Origin: Otis tarda | Taxonomy: Eukaryota; Chordata; Aves; Otidiformes; Otididae | Assembly (NCBI GenBank): GCA_026413225.1 | Contig: JAPMTP010000045.1 | Span: forward strand, 372,001-436,000 | DNA length: 64,000 nucleotides | Direction: 5' to 3' | In this document: in pieces, positions 14,385 to 25,600 of the stretch | Position numbering within the stretch: the stretch's first letter is position 1 | How the letters are laid out: every line of letters begins with the position of its first letter | Program-made: the position numbers and the translations under genes | The notes under the pieces: model-generated | Told to the model about the DNA's origin: nothing | The model's input: the letters and a program-made list of their open reading frames with translations, nothing else | The model's database searches: none

Positions 14385-15100
14385 GTGCTAGAGATGGTAC
14401 AGCGTCGCTCCAAGGGCGGCTCTGCCCCGGCCGGCAGCGTGGCTGCCGCCTCGCTGTAGCCTCGGAAATCCCAGCCGCGTCAGCCCTCGCTGATGCCCTC
14501 CTCGGTGCTCCTCTCGCTGGGGTTTGTTTCGGTGTTTTGTTTTTTCGCTTCTCCTTTTGCCTGGCCACTGGCCCAGCAGCACGAGAAAGTTGAGTGCCAA
14601 CAGCAGCTCTGCTCGACACCAACTGACACAGCCGGGCCGCGGAACAGAACCATGGCAACGCAGAGGTTCCGTTGCGGTTCTAGGTTGCCAGCGACGACCC
14701 GGGCCACTCCAATCGGATCAGCCGCTCTGAGCCCGGTCCCGCCTGGCACGGAATGTTTACACGGATGCGGAATCCACCGCCTCCCCGGCAACCAGTGCCA
14801 GTGTTCCGCCACACGCAATGCAGAGGCAAGGGGCAGAGAGGGGGAGGCGCGAGCCTTGTGGGCCTTGCAGGCCTCACCCTCTGGCCTCCCGCCGGGCGGC
14901 CGACTGGGCCCGACTCGGCCCGGCCCGGCTGCGAGAAGTGGAGAGGAGATGAGATGTGAAGAGTCTCAGGCAGTGGAGAAGGAGGGGAAGGGGTAATGGC
15001 AGAGATTCCCCTGCAGCCCATGCTGAGGCAGCCTGTCCCCCTGCAGCCCGGGAAGGACCCCACCTCGGGGCAGGGGAGGAACGTGAGGAGTTCTCCCCCC
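14385..15100 (-). promoter_or_regulatory. FHAD1: GC-rich promoter and probable untranslated first exon, copy a
   Basis: A CpG-rich block with a strong donor (CTAGCAC then GTGAGT) at 14384/14385 on the minus strand. This makes 14385 to about 14660 a likely untranslated first exon spliced to 13757. Candidate elements: an inverted CCAAT near 14709, RFX X-box-like sites at 14647-14660 and 14684-14695, and a GGCAAC half site near 14789. No clear TATA box is seen. The transcription start cannot be fixed from sequence. Confidence 0.55.
14684..14695. promoter_or_regulatory. RFX X-box-like site, copy a
   Basis: GTTGCCAGCGAC fits the X-box pattern GTNRCC-RGYAAC with one mismatch. Two further half sites lie within about 110 bases. 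X-boxes bind RFX factors and are typical of cilia genes, which suits FHAD1. Function is inferred. Confidence 0.45.
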
Positions 15101-18100
15101 AGATGAGGAAGGAGCAGGGTAAAGCGACAAGTGATGAACTGACCGTAACCCCCACTGCCATTCGCCCCTGTGCCGCTCGGGGCGGGTAAGGAGGTAGAGA
15201 TATTTTAGCTGAAGTTAAGCCTGGGAAGAGGGAGGGGTTAGGTTCTCCCTCGCCCGCCCTGCCGTGCCATACCTGACACCCCTATAATCCTTTGATTAGG
15301 CACCCCAGGCCTGCTGGAAACAAGCCTAACCCTTGCATTTCTCTTAACAGCAAACCCCAAGATCGCTTCTTGGCCCGGTCCCCGCTCCCACGGTTGACAA
15401 ATTCCCACATCATCCGGCTGAAAGATGTAGGAGGCGGAGCACAAATTCAGCCTTTGGCCAAACTCCCAGGCACACAGACAGCAGGAGCAGCCGGGCTGAA
15501 AGTCACCAGCACACCAGCTCAGACGCACACACGCAAAACCACATCGCTTCCCTCCAAACATACGTGGCCAATCTACAAATGTCCTGCAAGCACAGGATTC
15601 CCGCTATTCCCAGGCCTGCTCTGGTGCTCGGCAGGACCTGAACGTCAACGTCCGCACAAAGGGGCCGCTCTGCTGAGCGGGAGCACGGTCAGCTGTGCTG
15701 TGGTCATTTGGCACCGCCGGCGCCTGCCACCACACCTGCAAACCACACTCTTGCAGGACAACAGCTAGCACATCCTGCAAGCTTTTGTCAAGCTTCACTT
15801 GGAGACTGAAGCAGTACATTTTACAGAGGAGCGCTCCTCGGCAAACCCTAGAGCGGTTCTTCAGCACATGCCTCAGCGCCAGCCTCCCTCGCTGGCGTTT
15901 TCATCCCCTGCTTTCCTCACAACATCAGACTTCCTCGGTTGTACAGAGGAACACCAGATCTGCACACCAGATCTGCACATCTTGTGCGTTTCCGCTGACC
16001 GTAAGTTACCCTCCAGAGAGGCTAGGATATACGTGCACTCTTACAAACTGCCTAGGAAAACCATATCCTTATTTCTCACCTACCAGCACGTCTTACCTGG
16101 CAAAGCCATCTCCATCACGCTCACCTCCAGGAATACCTGCTCTCTTACAACATATTCCAGTGCCTCCAGTGTACCTCATTCTCACACAGGGGCAAGCTGT
16201 CCTAGGACAGCGATGGTCACAGGTTTGGGAGCACTGGTGTTCCTCAACATCCCACGTCTTCCTTGGCTTTCCAGCATACCATCAGCAGACAAGTACGCAG
16301 GCAGCCAGCGAGGCTCTTTTGCCGTTCAGCCATCTGGGACATAATTCCTACTTTAGTCACAGCCCCTTTCCCCATGGTCACTGCACTTCCCGCCATTTCT
16401 CCAGCTCTTTTCCTACTTGAGCCATTGCGAAAGACGCTGCTATAGCCCGTCTGTTCCATTACACGGGACGTCCTGGCAAAGACCCTCCATGAACCTTCAG
16501 GTCACAACTGCTCACACAGGATGCCTCGCTTTATTCACCCCGATTTCCTAGGACCCCCGATCGGGTTGGCTCTCTTCACCAGGCAGACAGACCTTCGTGC
16601 CTGGCCTCCCGCTGCGGGTGGGCTCCTACAGGCACACACACCTGCGCGACACCTTCCAAGGAGCCGCACCACCTTCCCAACCCCTCGACAACAAGAACCA
16701 CCCCTCATGGCACCCCCCAGCCCAACTCCCTCATTCTGGGGTATATTCTTCTACTTTTCTCCCCTTCTCTGGAATAAAGGAGTCCCTAACGTCCTGGCGT
16801 TACTTTGCCCACCTGGCACCGTGCCTTGGGGCACAGCAAAGTGAAATTGCTGCAATACACCACCAGAACTCACAGGATGCACTAAGAAACAATAACCAAC
16901 AAGAGCAACTGGGACATGGGTCTGGACCAGCACCTCCTCTCGGCTTGGGCTTTGGCTATTTGTGCTCCTTTTGTATCTTTGGTTGCAGGGACCGCAACTA
17001 CATCAACACCAGCCTCCAACCAACCCAAACACATCCCTACCAGCAGCCCAGAGTGGCTGGGAGTCATCTACACTCGCTCCAGCTTCCGGAGAGATGCTGT
17101 TCTCTACCCACACCTCCCAGATCCACCCTGTTTGAGGGAGCCCGGGGCTGAACAGGCAGAAGCTTTTGTCGTCGACTGCTTGGCTGGAAGTCCGGGAGGC
17201 GGCGCGTGGCCCAGATTGCTCGCGCAGCGGCATCCGCCCTGAACCAGCCGGCTGCTTTCACACCGCTCTGGCTCGCAGACCTTGGGACAGGACAACCACG
17301 CACGAGTGCGCACACACGCACAAACACACCGTGCAAAATATTTATTCTAAAGAGGTCTGCACGCACCGCGTGCTCGGCTGCCGTTTCACCCTGCACACCT
17401 GGCAGCGGTGCACTCCGACAGCTCCCAAGCCCCCGCATTGATCCATGTGCCTCAAACGGACCGTCCCCTTCGCATCTGAGCGCAAACCACAACGGAGAAA
17501 GCAACCCAGGAAAGAGATCTGTCCTCTCCCCGAGCAGCGTGGGGCTCATTTCTGCCCGCTGCCCACCAGCAAGCCCAGATGTTGGCAGGAGTCAGGCCTG
17601 GCCCGGGGCCACTGTCCCAGGCCCTGAACGGAGCAGGGGAAAGCTGCAGCGCTGCTCTGGCAACGCCGTTTCCCTTACTCAGAAAGAAGGGGCACTAACA
17701 AAAGGAGCTTTGCCCCTTTCCACTTGGAAAACACTCACATTTGGCATCAATTGGGTGGCTCAGAAAAGTCTGGCTGGCACGACAGGGAGAGGGGGTGAGA
17801 AGATACACGGGGTGGTCCTTCTGGAAAACACCACAAATTACACTTTTGCTGTTTACAGTCTCCATTTACTTCAGCGCACCAGACCCAGCGGCATTCAGGT
17901 TTCTTTCCCCACGCTCTTTTGAAAAATCCTGTTCTGGGGAATGTTTGGCTAGTCCTTGTGCCGCAGCGCTACGCACCCATCGTGTCCTCCACGGCGCAGC
18001 TTCCAGGGAGCCCTGACCGCTTCTGCGCCCACAGACCGAGCCCCTCTTAGTGTAGGTTTGCTTTTTTTTAAAAAAAAAAAAAAACCAAAAAAACCAGTAC

Positions 18101-18198
18101 ACTCCAGCAGCATCACAGAGCCTCTTTTTAGGTCATTTGCTGGCTCCCTGGTGCTTTCTCCTGGATCTCCTCGTACTTGGGCGGAGGGGTCAGCGGCT
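15100..18198. other. Intergenic region upstream of copy a promoter
   Basis: About 3 kb between the promoter and the stop codon of copy b. It contains the poly(A) signal above and a T8/A15 tract near 18062-18085. Weak exon-like minus-strand stretches occur: 16078-16160 (reads LEALEYVVREQVFLEVSV, good donor CCAG-GTAAGA), 15728-15800 (KLDKSLQDVLAVVLQECG) and 16270-16400 (KVGIMSQMAERQKSLAGC). I could not join these in phase or recognise a protein. No other gene is evident. Confidence 0.5.
17341..17346 (-). terminator. Poly(A) signal for copy b transcript
   Basis: AATAAA on the minus strand, followed after about 10 bases by a GT-rich run (GTGTGTTTGTGCGTGTGTGCG-like, 17297-17330). This is the classic arrangement of signal and downstream element. 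It lies about 850 bases past the stop codon at 18199, within DNA that belongs to the upstream region of the neighbouring unit. Confidence 0.55.
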
Positions 18199-19645
18199 CT
18201 ATCGTGACAGGAGCCGTGCAGGTTCTGCTGTGGGCTCTCTGGCCTTCTGCTTGCCCACGCACACAGGCTGCTGGGCTTGCAGGGACTCTTCTTTCAGCCT
18301 GCACAAAACGGGAGGGGAAAGCGTCCGTCACCGCGTCAACCCCCAAAACACAGCTGGCCTCCGCACTTGAACCCCTCCTAGGACCCTCCCCACACCATGG
18401 GGTGATGCTGAAGGACATGGGAGCAGCAAGCGCCTTGCTCGGACCGGCAAAAACTTCAGCAGGCACTTTCCCTGTGCCCATTCCTCGTGCCCTGGACAGC
18501 CCTTCCCATCGGCTCCCACGCCTGGCTCCGTCCCGCTGACACCGGCCCTCCACCCCAGCCAATGCTGCCGCTCTCCCTGGGTCCGGCCCGTCCGCACCAG
18601 GGAATTTGCCAAGGGTCCCCCGACTCTGCCACTGCCTGACTGCGCTGGGCCCTGCGAGGCACCCAGAGGACGTCTCGCTGCTTCTCCTCACCATTCTGCT
18701 TTGGACCATACCAACACGGGACCAGTCCTGGCCAGCGGCACAACCAGGCGTGTATCGCTGCCGCGAGGCTGCACCACTCCTTCCCCCGAGTTTCCCGTCG
18801 CTTTGCAGCCCAGGACCTTGTCTCACTCGGACCCGCGGCCACCCACAGCCACCCGGCCTCTGGTACCTCTTGCTCTCATGAAGCTTCATCATTTCTTCTT
18901 TCTTCTCCAGGCAGCTCTGGAGGTTCTTGAGCTTTTCCAACAGCTCCTCCACGTGTTTCTGCCTCTGCAGCCCTGCTTGTATCCTTTCCTCCTGAGGGTG
19001 CTGCTTCAGAGACCGCGTTCCTGACAGCTCCTTCATCTTCACCAGGCTTGCCAGAGCACTAATGATGTCAACGTACTGCGGAAAGCCCCGGGAATGCATT
19101 ATTTCCTCGGCCTGACAATTCCTCTGCCACCTACCATCACCCTGCTCAGCCACCTGCTCTCATTCTGCTCCACTGAGGGAGACAGACAACGCCGCGAGGA
19201 ACCTGCTGCACTCCCCTTCCCACTTTGTCTACTTTCCACGCGTGCTTTCCCTGGGTGAGCTTCCCACGGACCGTACCCTCTCCTCAAGGATCAGCCCCGA
19301 CTCCCGGAGGGAAACAGCCCCAGAGAGCTGAGATGGGAAGGGGAGAAGGATGCGCCGTTGCGTTTTCAGGCATCCCGAGACGTCCCGGCAGACGCCTGGC
19401 GTGCCCTGGAACCTGCCATCCACACTTTGGCCTCACCCACATTCCCGCAAGGACCCTGACGCTCATCGCTCACTTCCGAAATGTGTTTGAAACCACTCTC
19501 CCCTCTACGAGCGCTGGGTACCATTTCTACACGTCTGTCGCTGACCTACCATCTTCTCGCTGAGCTCCATCGCCTTAAACACCTCCGAGCTCGTTGCCCC
19601 ATCGGCGGCCTCGTACGCAGCCCCGTGCGAAACGGCGTCCGGAGC
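18199..19645 (-). CDS. FHAD1: FHAD1-like copy b, last three coding exons
   Basis: Exons 19550-19645 (32 codons ending VFKAMELSEKM), 18867-19075 (209 bp, YVDIISALASLVKMKEL...LHESK) and 18199-18298. The middle exon ends in two bases of an Arg codon completed by the first base of the last exon, giving ...HESK-R-LKEESLQAQQPVC.... The last exon runs through the unit junction at 18217/18218, so the final six residues (ARLLSR-stop) come partly from DNA that was upstream of the promoter. A second frame in the same exon (PPPKYEEIQEKAP) is open but out of phase. The entry into 19645 must be phase 0, which the previous known exon (20799-20931, phase 1 out) does not supply. Confidence 0.83.
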
Positions 19646-22600
19646 CTGCACAGACAGGGAAAGAGCAATGGAGCCGCCGCACTGCCTGGCGCTGGCCCGA
19701 GCTGCCTTGTGCGCCTGCCTTCCGCTGCACGGGACAGGCTGCCCCGGCAATGCCGTGGTCCGCAGCCTCCCACCCCGGCCAGCTCCAGGCATCCTGGCTT
19801 TCCCGCCGAGGCCGCAGGCACCATAAACCATGCCCTGCCTTCTCACCTTGGCAGTCGCTGGTGCTGTTCCTGGTGCTGGTGCCGGCTCCTTCACAAGACC
19901 CCTTTTTTCAGCCAACGTTCCCCGGCAAGCCTTTCACCAGGACCACTCGCGGCTCCGAACCCTTCTTCTTGCCAGCTGGAGGCAAACAAACACCCACCGC
20001 CACGTGCCACTCTCCGTACGACACGCTGCGCCTTCCCAGCTCGGCCCCTTGGAGCCTCGCCGGGTGGCCTGGGCTCGGAGACGGGCACAGGCCACGGAGA
20101 ACAGCCTGCACGCGCCCGCCCTGCAGATAGCGCTACCCCAGCCTCTGGCCATGGCTTTCCCTACATATTTAGCATGCAACCCTACTTCCCTGGGGGACAA
20201 TTCGGAGATTGCACCCCTCACTGCTCCTCTACTTGGGAGCTTCTACCAGCGATGGCACCGCTTCTCCACACTGCTCTCCGTGCAGGGAGAGACCCAAGGG
20301 AGAGCGACCGAATGGGAATGGCCGAGGGCTGGCAGAGGACTCTCACACCGCACGCTAATCCCAAGGCTTTACGAGACCCAGGGCTCCATTCCTTGAGGCG
20401 CTGGCTGCTCTCGCTTGCCTCGAGGAGCGCAGCAGCTGAGAGCGGGAGCCCTCACGCACAGCGCCGGGCGCCTGCTCGCTGCTGGCTCCCACTGCGCGGC
20501 AGCTCCTGCTGCCAAGCCCTTCGCTGGCCGCCTCCTGCCAACGTCACCTCCTCACATGGCACCAAGCGCTTTTCTGAAGCCTGGCACTTTTCCTTCTGCA
20601 ACGCTTTCCTATCACCTGCGCACACTACCATGCACGGGAGAGCTGCCTTTGCATGGGAACAGCCTGAGCCCCGTGCACGTGAGGAGCCTGTGCCCCTGGC
20701 ATGGCCCATTGCCCCCTCCTCTGCGTTACGGGCTCCACCACGCCTGTCAGGCCCTAACGGATGCCTCTTCCCCCTACAGCCCTGACAGCCTCACTTACCT
20801 GAGGACTGACTCTCCTCCAGCATCTTCAGTCTCCCCCGGAGCTCGTCCATGCCTGCTTTTTGGCGCCGGATCGTTTCCTCGTGCCTCTGGTCTCGGCACC
20901 ACATGCCCAGGTTGACCAAGGCCCACGCCGGCTGCAGGAAGAAGCAGCCCAGTCAGTTCTCACCCAAATCTCCTCCGGGTCAACACGAGCTCAGCTTGAC
21001 CCCGGCTTAGACACCGCCACGCTTAAAGACGCCGCTCCCTCAGCAGCTGCCAAGAGCCAAGCCCATGGGGCGTCTCTCCCCACAGCCTCCTGGCAGATTG
21101 GTGGGGTACAGCAGCGGCAGGAGAGACCCCTTACGTGGTCCCCTGTGCCGGCATCAGCCCTGCAAACGCTCTGGAGAGCTGGGAGAGGGACGGCGCGTGG
21201 CTCTCAGTGGCTCCCTCAGCGTTTTTCTCTGGCACTTGGCGCCACCGCAGAGGATTTTATTGCCTTGGACACAGGCACACCGATCCGCTCGGTGGCCTGC
21301 CTTTCTACGTGATCATAGAATGACAGAATGGTTTGGCTTGGAAGGGACCTTTAAAGCCCATCCAGTCCAACCCCCCTGCAAGGAGCAGGGACATCTCCAA
21401 CCACACCAGGTTGCTCAGAGCCCCGGCCAACCTGGCCTGGAATGTTTCCAGGGATGGGGCATCCACCACCTCTCTGGGCAACTTGCACCAGTGCTCTACC
21501 CATGATGTTCTACTGATCGCATGTGGGATTCTCTTCTGCGCTACACCCCTGCACACAGACCCCCGCGGTTCCCTTGCTTGCTGCATGGCCCCAAACATCC
21601 AGACACTCAGGAGAAGGGAGGCCCTTCATCCCACCCTGCCCACTGCTGCAAGCTCCCCGCTCGGCTCTGGTCGCTGTCGCCCCGCCATTCGCTCTCAAAC
21701 AACAGCTTTGCCTGGGCTGCACCTCTGGCGCCCGCCGCTTCCCCTCCCCATCGCTACGTGCGCACCAGGGCAGGCGCTACCTCCCGCTCAGCGTCAGGCT
21801 CCGAGTCACCGCCTGCCACCCAGCCTTCCTCGCTGGCACGCCCTCTGCCACCCTTGCCGTACAGGATGTACGATTCCTACAGTCCCTCCAGCTGCTGCCG
21901 CAGTCACCTTGCAGTTCTTCCCTTTTCCCGTGCCAGGGAACTCAAAAGGGGATTCAGCGCGGAGGACAAAAGACCCTCCATTCCCGTCCGGTGCAACACG
22001 CTACCCCTGCTCCTGCTCGCTCAGCCCTGTCACTGCTTTTGTGGCGCCAATACCACCAGCAAGGTTGGGAAAAGGAGCCAACGCTTGCAGATCTTCCCCT
22101 CCATCGCCCCCGCCTCTGCTTGGCAATCAGCACAGCCATCCGCACACACCACACCTCGCGCTTCCAAAGTACTGCGCCTACATCCAGCTCCTCACCCGCT
22201 GGCAATGCTCATGCAGGAGCACGGCTGACGCGGCTCGTGGCTGCCACGGGCAGCCCTGCTCCTGCCTTTGGCCAGCTCGCAGCACGCCTGAGGTGGGCTG
22301 GGGCACTGGCCACTCTCACCGGCACACTGACAAACACCACGTGCGCCATCGATACCCTCAGCAAACCCAGAGCTCGGCAGCCTCTGCGCGGACTCACCCT
22401 CCCAAAGGCTTCAGCCACCTTCGCCGGTATCCAGGGAGCCTGCTTCACCTTCAGCACCGCTTCACGCGAGGCGTCCCTCAGCGCCTGACACTCTGCTCGG
22501 GCTTGCCTGTGCCAAGAGACAAGACCCTTGAGGGACACCGTGACGGACAACAGCTGCCCAAACAGCTTGTGGAGAGCAGCACCCCGGGCACCCGCCGGTG

Positions 22601-25600
22601 ACTATCGCGGGGTGGGTGGGAACGTTCAGCTCAGTTCGTGGTGACTTCAACACACGGCCACTGGCACGCGTTCCACTAAACCCCTATCTCGTTTCACGTG
22701 GCGCTTGCATAGAGCCCCCATCACTGAGCTCCGCTCCGCGGCTCTCGCACACACCTTTGGCTCCCGGGGAGATCCCGAAATGCCGCCAGCTGCTGGGAAT
22801 CCACACAGCAGCTTTGGCCAAGGCCCCAGTTCACGGCTGCGTGTACCTTAACTCATTAGCTGCTGCTTGCAGAGCTCTGTCCTTCTCCTTCATCACCATG
22901 GCCATCTCCAACAGCTCCTTTCTAAGCAGGTGCAGCTCCCGCTCTTGGTCTTTCACCTGGCACATGTTCTGCTCCACTTCTGACTTCAGCTGCTCACTCA
23001 ACACTCCTAGGCACACCACAGCTCCATGGGTGTCTGGCTCCCCCATCACCCAAGCCCTGGGGGATCCGCACCTCCCAGTGATCCGACGCCCGCGGCCACG
23101 TCCCTTTTTCCCAAGGCATCATCGTGAGGGCCGTCAGCCATCATGGCGCTTGTCCCCGCAAACCCTCGCCCTGCCCTCGCTCGCAGCCCTCGCCTCCTGG
23201 GTCCTGCCACCAGACCTTGCTTCCCTAAATCACGGCGCAGGGCCGGTCTCTTTGTCAGGGCAGATGCCGTAGTCACGGCTCGCTACAGCCACTTGCCCTC
23301 TGCTTCGAGAAAAGCGGGGTCGCCAGCATTTCCTGGCCTGCCCGCTTTCACCCACCTGCCTTCCTCATTCGCTTCGCGCCGTTATGGCCAGCAAAAGCGG
23401 GCCACGCGCATCCCTTCGTCTCACACCTCAGGCTCCTTTCTGCCCCATACAGCCTCCCCAAAGCAACGTCACTCCCACTGAGGGATCCCCGGACAGGCTC
23501 TCCCAATTTAAAGCCTCAGGCCACCTTCGGCTCCAAGGGAGCCCAAGCAGTGGCATCCTGGAGAAAGATGGGCTCCATTTGTGTGCGTGTCCCCATCTCC
23601 CTCGGGGCATCTGCTCACCCTCACTCACCAGCACTGCTACCGCTTACACAAGGACAGCGAGTAATTCACCCACCCGCAGAGGGAACGGACCGCCTGCTTT
23701 GCTCCAAGCTGCCTAGAGCTTCACTTTCGCATGGGGACATCGCTTTCCCGTAGCTGTCCTGTGTGTGCTTCATGCCTACTGCCCTCGTTACCGCTCCGTG
23801 GAAGGACAGGAAGACGGAGGCCATGCAGTATGCTTCACTAACCTGTCAAGTCCAACATCCTAGCTCTGGTTACCTTGAGCTCGTTGCTTAGCCTGGTGGT
23901 GACCTACAAGAGAGGATTGGCAGCGACTGTTACCAGGCTTGCAGGACTCCCCCTTTCTCGTGGCTGATGCGCAACCCTGTCTAGACGGGGAGACGACCCG
24001 CTGGCCACTAATGGCCCCCTGACCAAACTGGACCACCGTGCTGCAGAGCCCTTCCACATTTTGTTCTTCCAAGCGTGAGCACTTCTGCTTTGCCTCCTGC
24101 ACGTGCCACTCACCTCAGTTAGGCTTCTCAGCTGGCTCTCCAGGTCTTGGATCTTCTTCTGTCCTTCCTCCAATAGTTGCTTGCACTTGTCCTTCTCCTT
24201 GGCGATAGCACTCTCCAGCATCTGAGGAGCGACAGCCCTCAGCAAAAAAAACCCAACCTATCCTTTCGGAACAGACTCTGGAATGCAATCAGGAAGGTCA
24301 CCACTCTGGAGCAGGGGCATGTCATGGGGAAAAAAGCCAGACAGGACACGAGGCGACTCGGAGATGGAGGGGAGAAGAGCGCCTGGGGAACGGCACGGCA
24401 CAGAGACTAAGCAGGAGCCGCTTACTCAGCTGCTCCTTACCTGCTTCCTTGGGAAAAACGAAGCTGGAAAAAGCCATTCCCAAAGCGACACACACAAGTG
24501 TGCTAGGAATTGCCTCGCCAGACCACCGCAATAGGCTGTCCCCATCACACTGCACAGACACGGCAAAACACTCACTCACGCCTTGACCGACAGCGTGTCC
24601 TGCACCAGCCCCATCACCTCCACGCCCCGGGCTTCCCCGGGACTGCAGCTGACCCAGCGAGAACCTGCCAGCCCGCCACCGCCCCCACCTTCTCCACAGC
24701 CACAACAGACCTCAACACACCTCAAAGGAGCTCAGCACGGGGAAGGGAGGGAGCACATGGCTTGCAAGGAGGCCGGCCTGCGCTGGCATTCCAGCTCCTA
24801 CACACAATGCAACTTCCCCCTAAGCTCACGTTATCTGGATGCTGCTCCTTGCTTCCCGCTTTCTCCCAGGGACGGACCGGCTGCAGCGCACCCTGCCATT
24901 ACCTGCATGCTTTCTGGTTCCAGGGCGGACACTCTGGGGAGTTATGATCTCCCACATCACCATGGGAGGATGGCCCGGCTCTTGGGACGGCTCCTAGGCA
25001 TGTCACAGCTAGGGACATGCCTCTCCCTAGGCAACGCTACCACGGACACCTATTTCTCCTGCATACCAGTCCTCTTCCTCACAAACCACCATACCTCTTT
25101 GCTCTCCTTGTCCTTCTCCATTAGAACTTCCTTCATTTTCCTCTCCAAGTCTTGCTGGTGTTTCGCTTCCAGCTCCTTCATGTGCTTCTGCAGCAACGCT
25201 GCCTGCGACTCCTGGAGCCCCTCTAATTGGTACTACAGGAAACCAGCAGACACGGAGGACTTCCAGAAAGCGTGTCGGTGGAAGAGCAAGAAACAAGCAT
25301 CCCGTGTGCATTCCCTACCACGCCTTTCACAAGAGCATCCTTGCTGCGTTAGAGATACAGCCGCTGGCACACTGACAGCACGAGCTCAGGCTTCTCCACC
25401 CCCCTGCATTTACTGCCACCCCAGGGACCACCGCTACTGCGCGTTCCCAGGCCGGGAGCCACACTGCCTTGCTTGACTCAACCACTGCATTTACCGACAC
25501 AACGCTCCCCAGCACCGCGGCTCACAGACACACGCGTTTCCATACCTGTAGCATCTGATTCTTCCGCGCCGTTTCCTGACTGTTTTTCACCAGTTTCTGC

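Larger units (their letters stand above)
1..18217. repeat. Tandem unit a (partial, left)
   Basis: Sequence from position 1 recurs from 20296 and again from 59742 with scattered substitutions and small indels. The unit ends at 18217/18218, where the last FHAD1-like exon of the next unit is joined to the region upstream of this unit's promoter. It holds FHAD1-like exons (504-13757, minus), a GC-rich promoter near 14.4-15.1 kb, and about 3 kb of upstream DNA up to 18217. Relative to unit b it has about 68 extra bases near 8565-8635 and 14 extra near 11790. Confidence 0.95.

Noticed and set aside
14230..14390. Plus-strand frame FIVSYISCPSPFTRKAYV upstream of the promoter
   Set aside because: Short, no splice sites in agreement, no recognised family, and it overlaps the presumed first intron of the gene on the other strand.
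18128..18230. C-terminal frame with PPPKYEEIQEKAP in the last exon
   Set aside because: It is out of phase with the preceding exon, which ends in two bases of an Arg codon. The in-phase frame stops at 18199.
19847..19900. Possible exon VKEPAPAPGTAPATAK with donor at 19846
   Set aside because: A missing 3n+2-base exon is needed between 20799 and 19645, but no acceptor here gives that length in this frame.
19481..20785. Long plus-strand open frames of 300-430 codons in the units (also 21333-22601, 62045-63289, 2409-3545)
   Set aside because: They run antisense to spliced, phase-consistent exons and introns, are proline/serine/arginine-rich as expected from GC-rich DNA, and resemble no protein. 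Their conservation only reflects the recent duplication.
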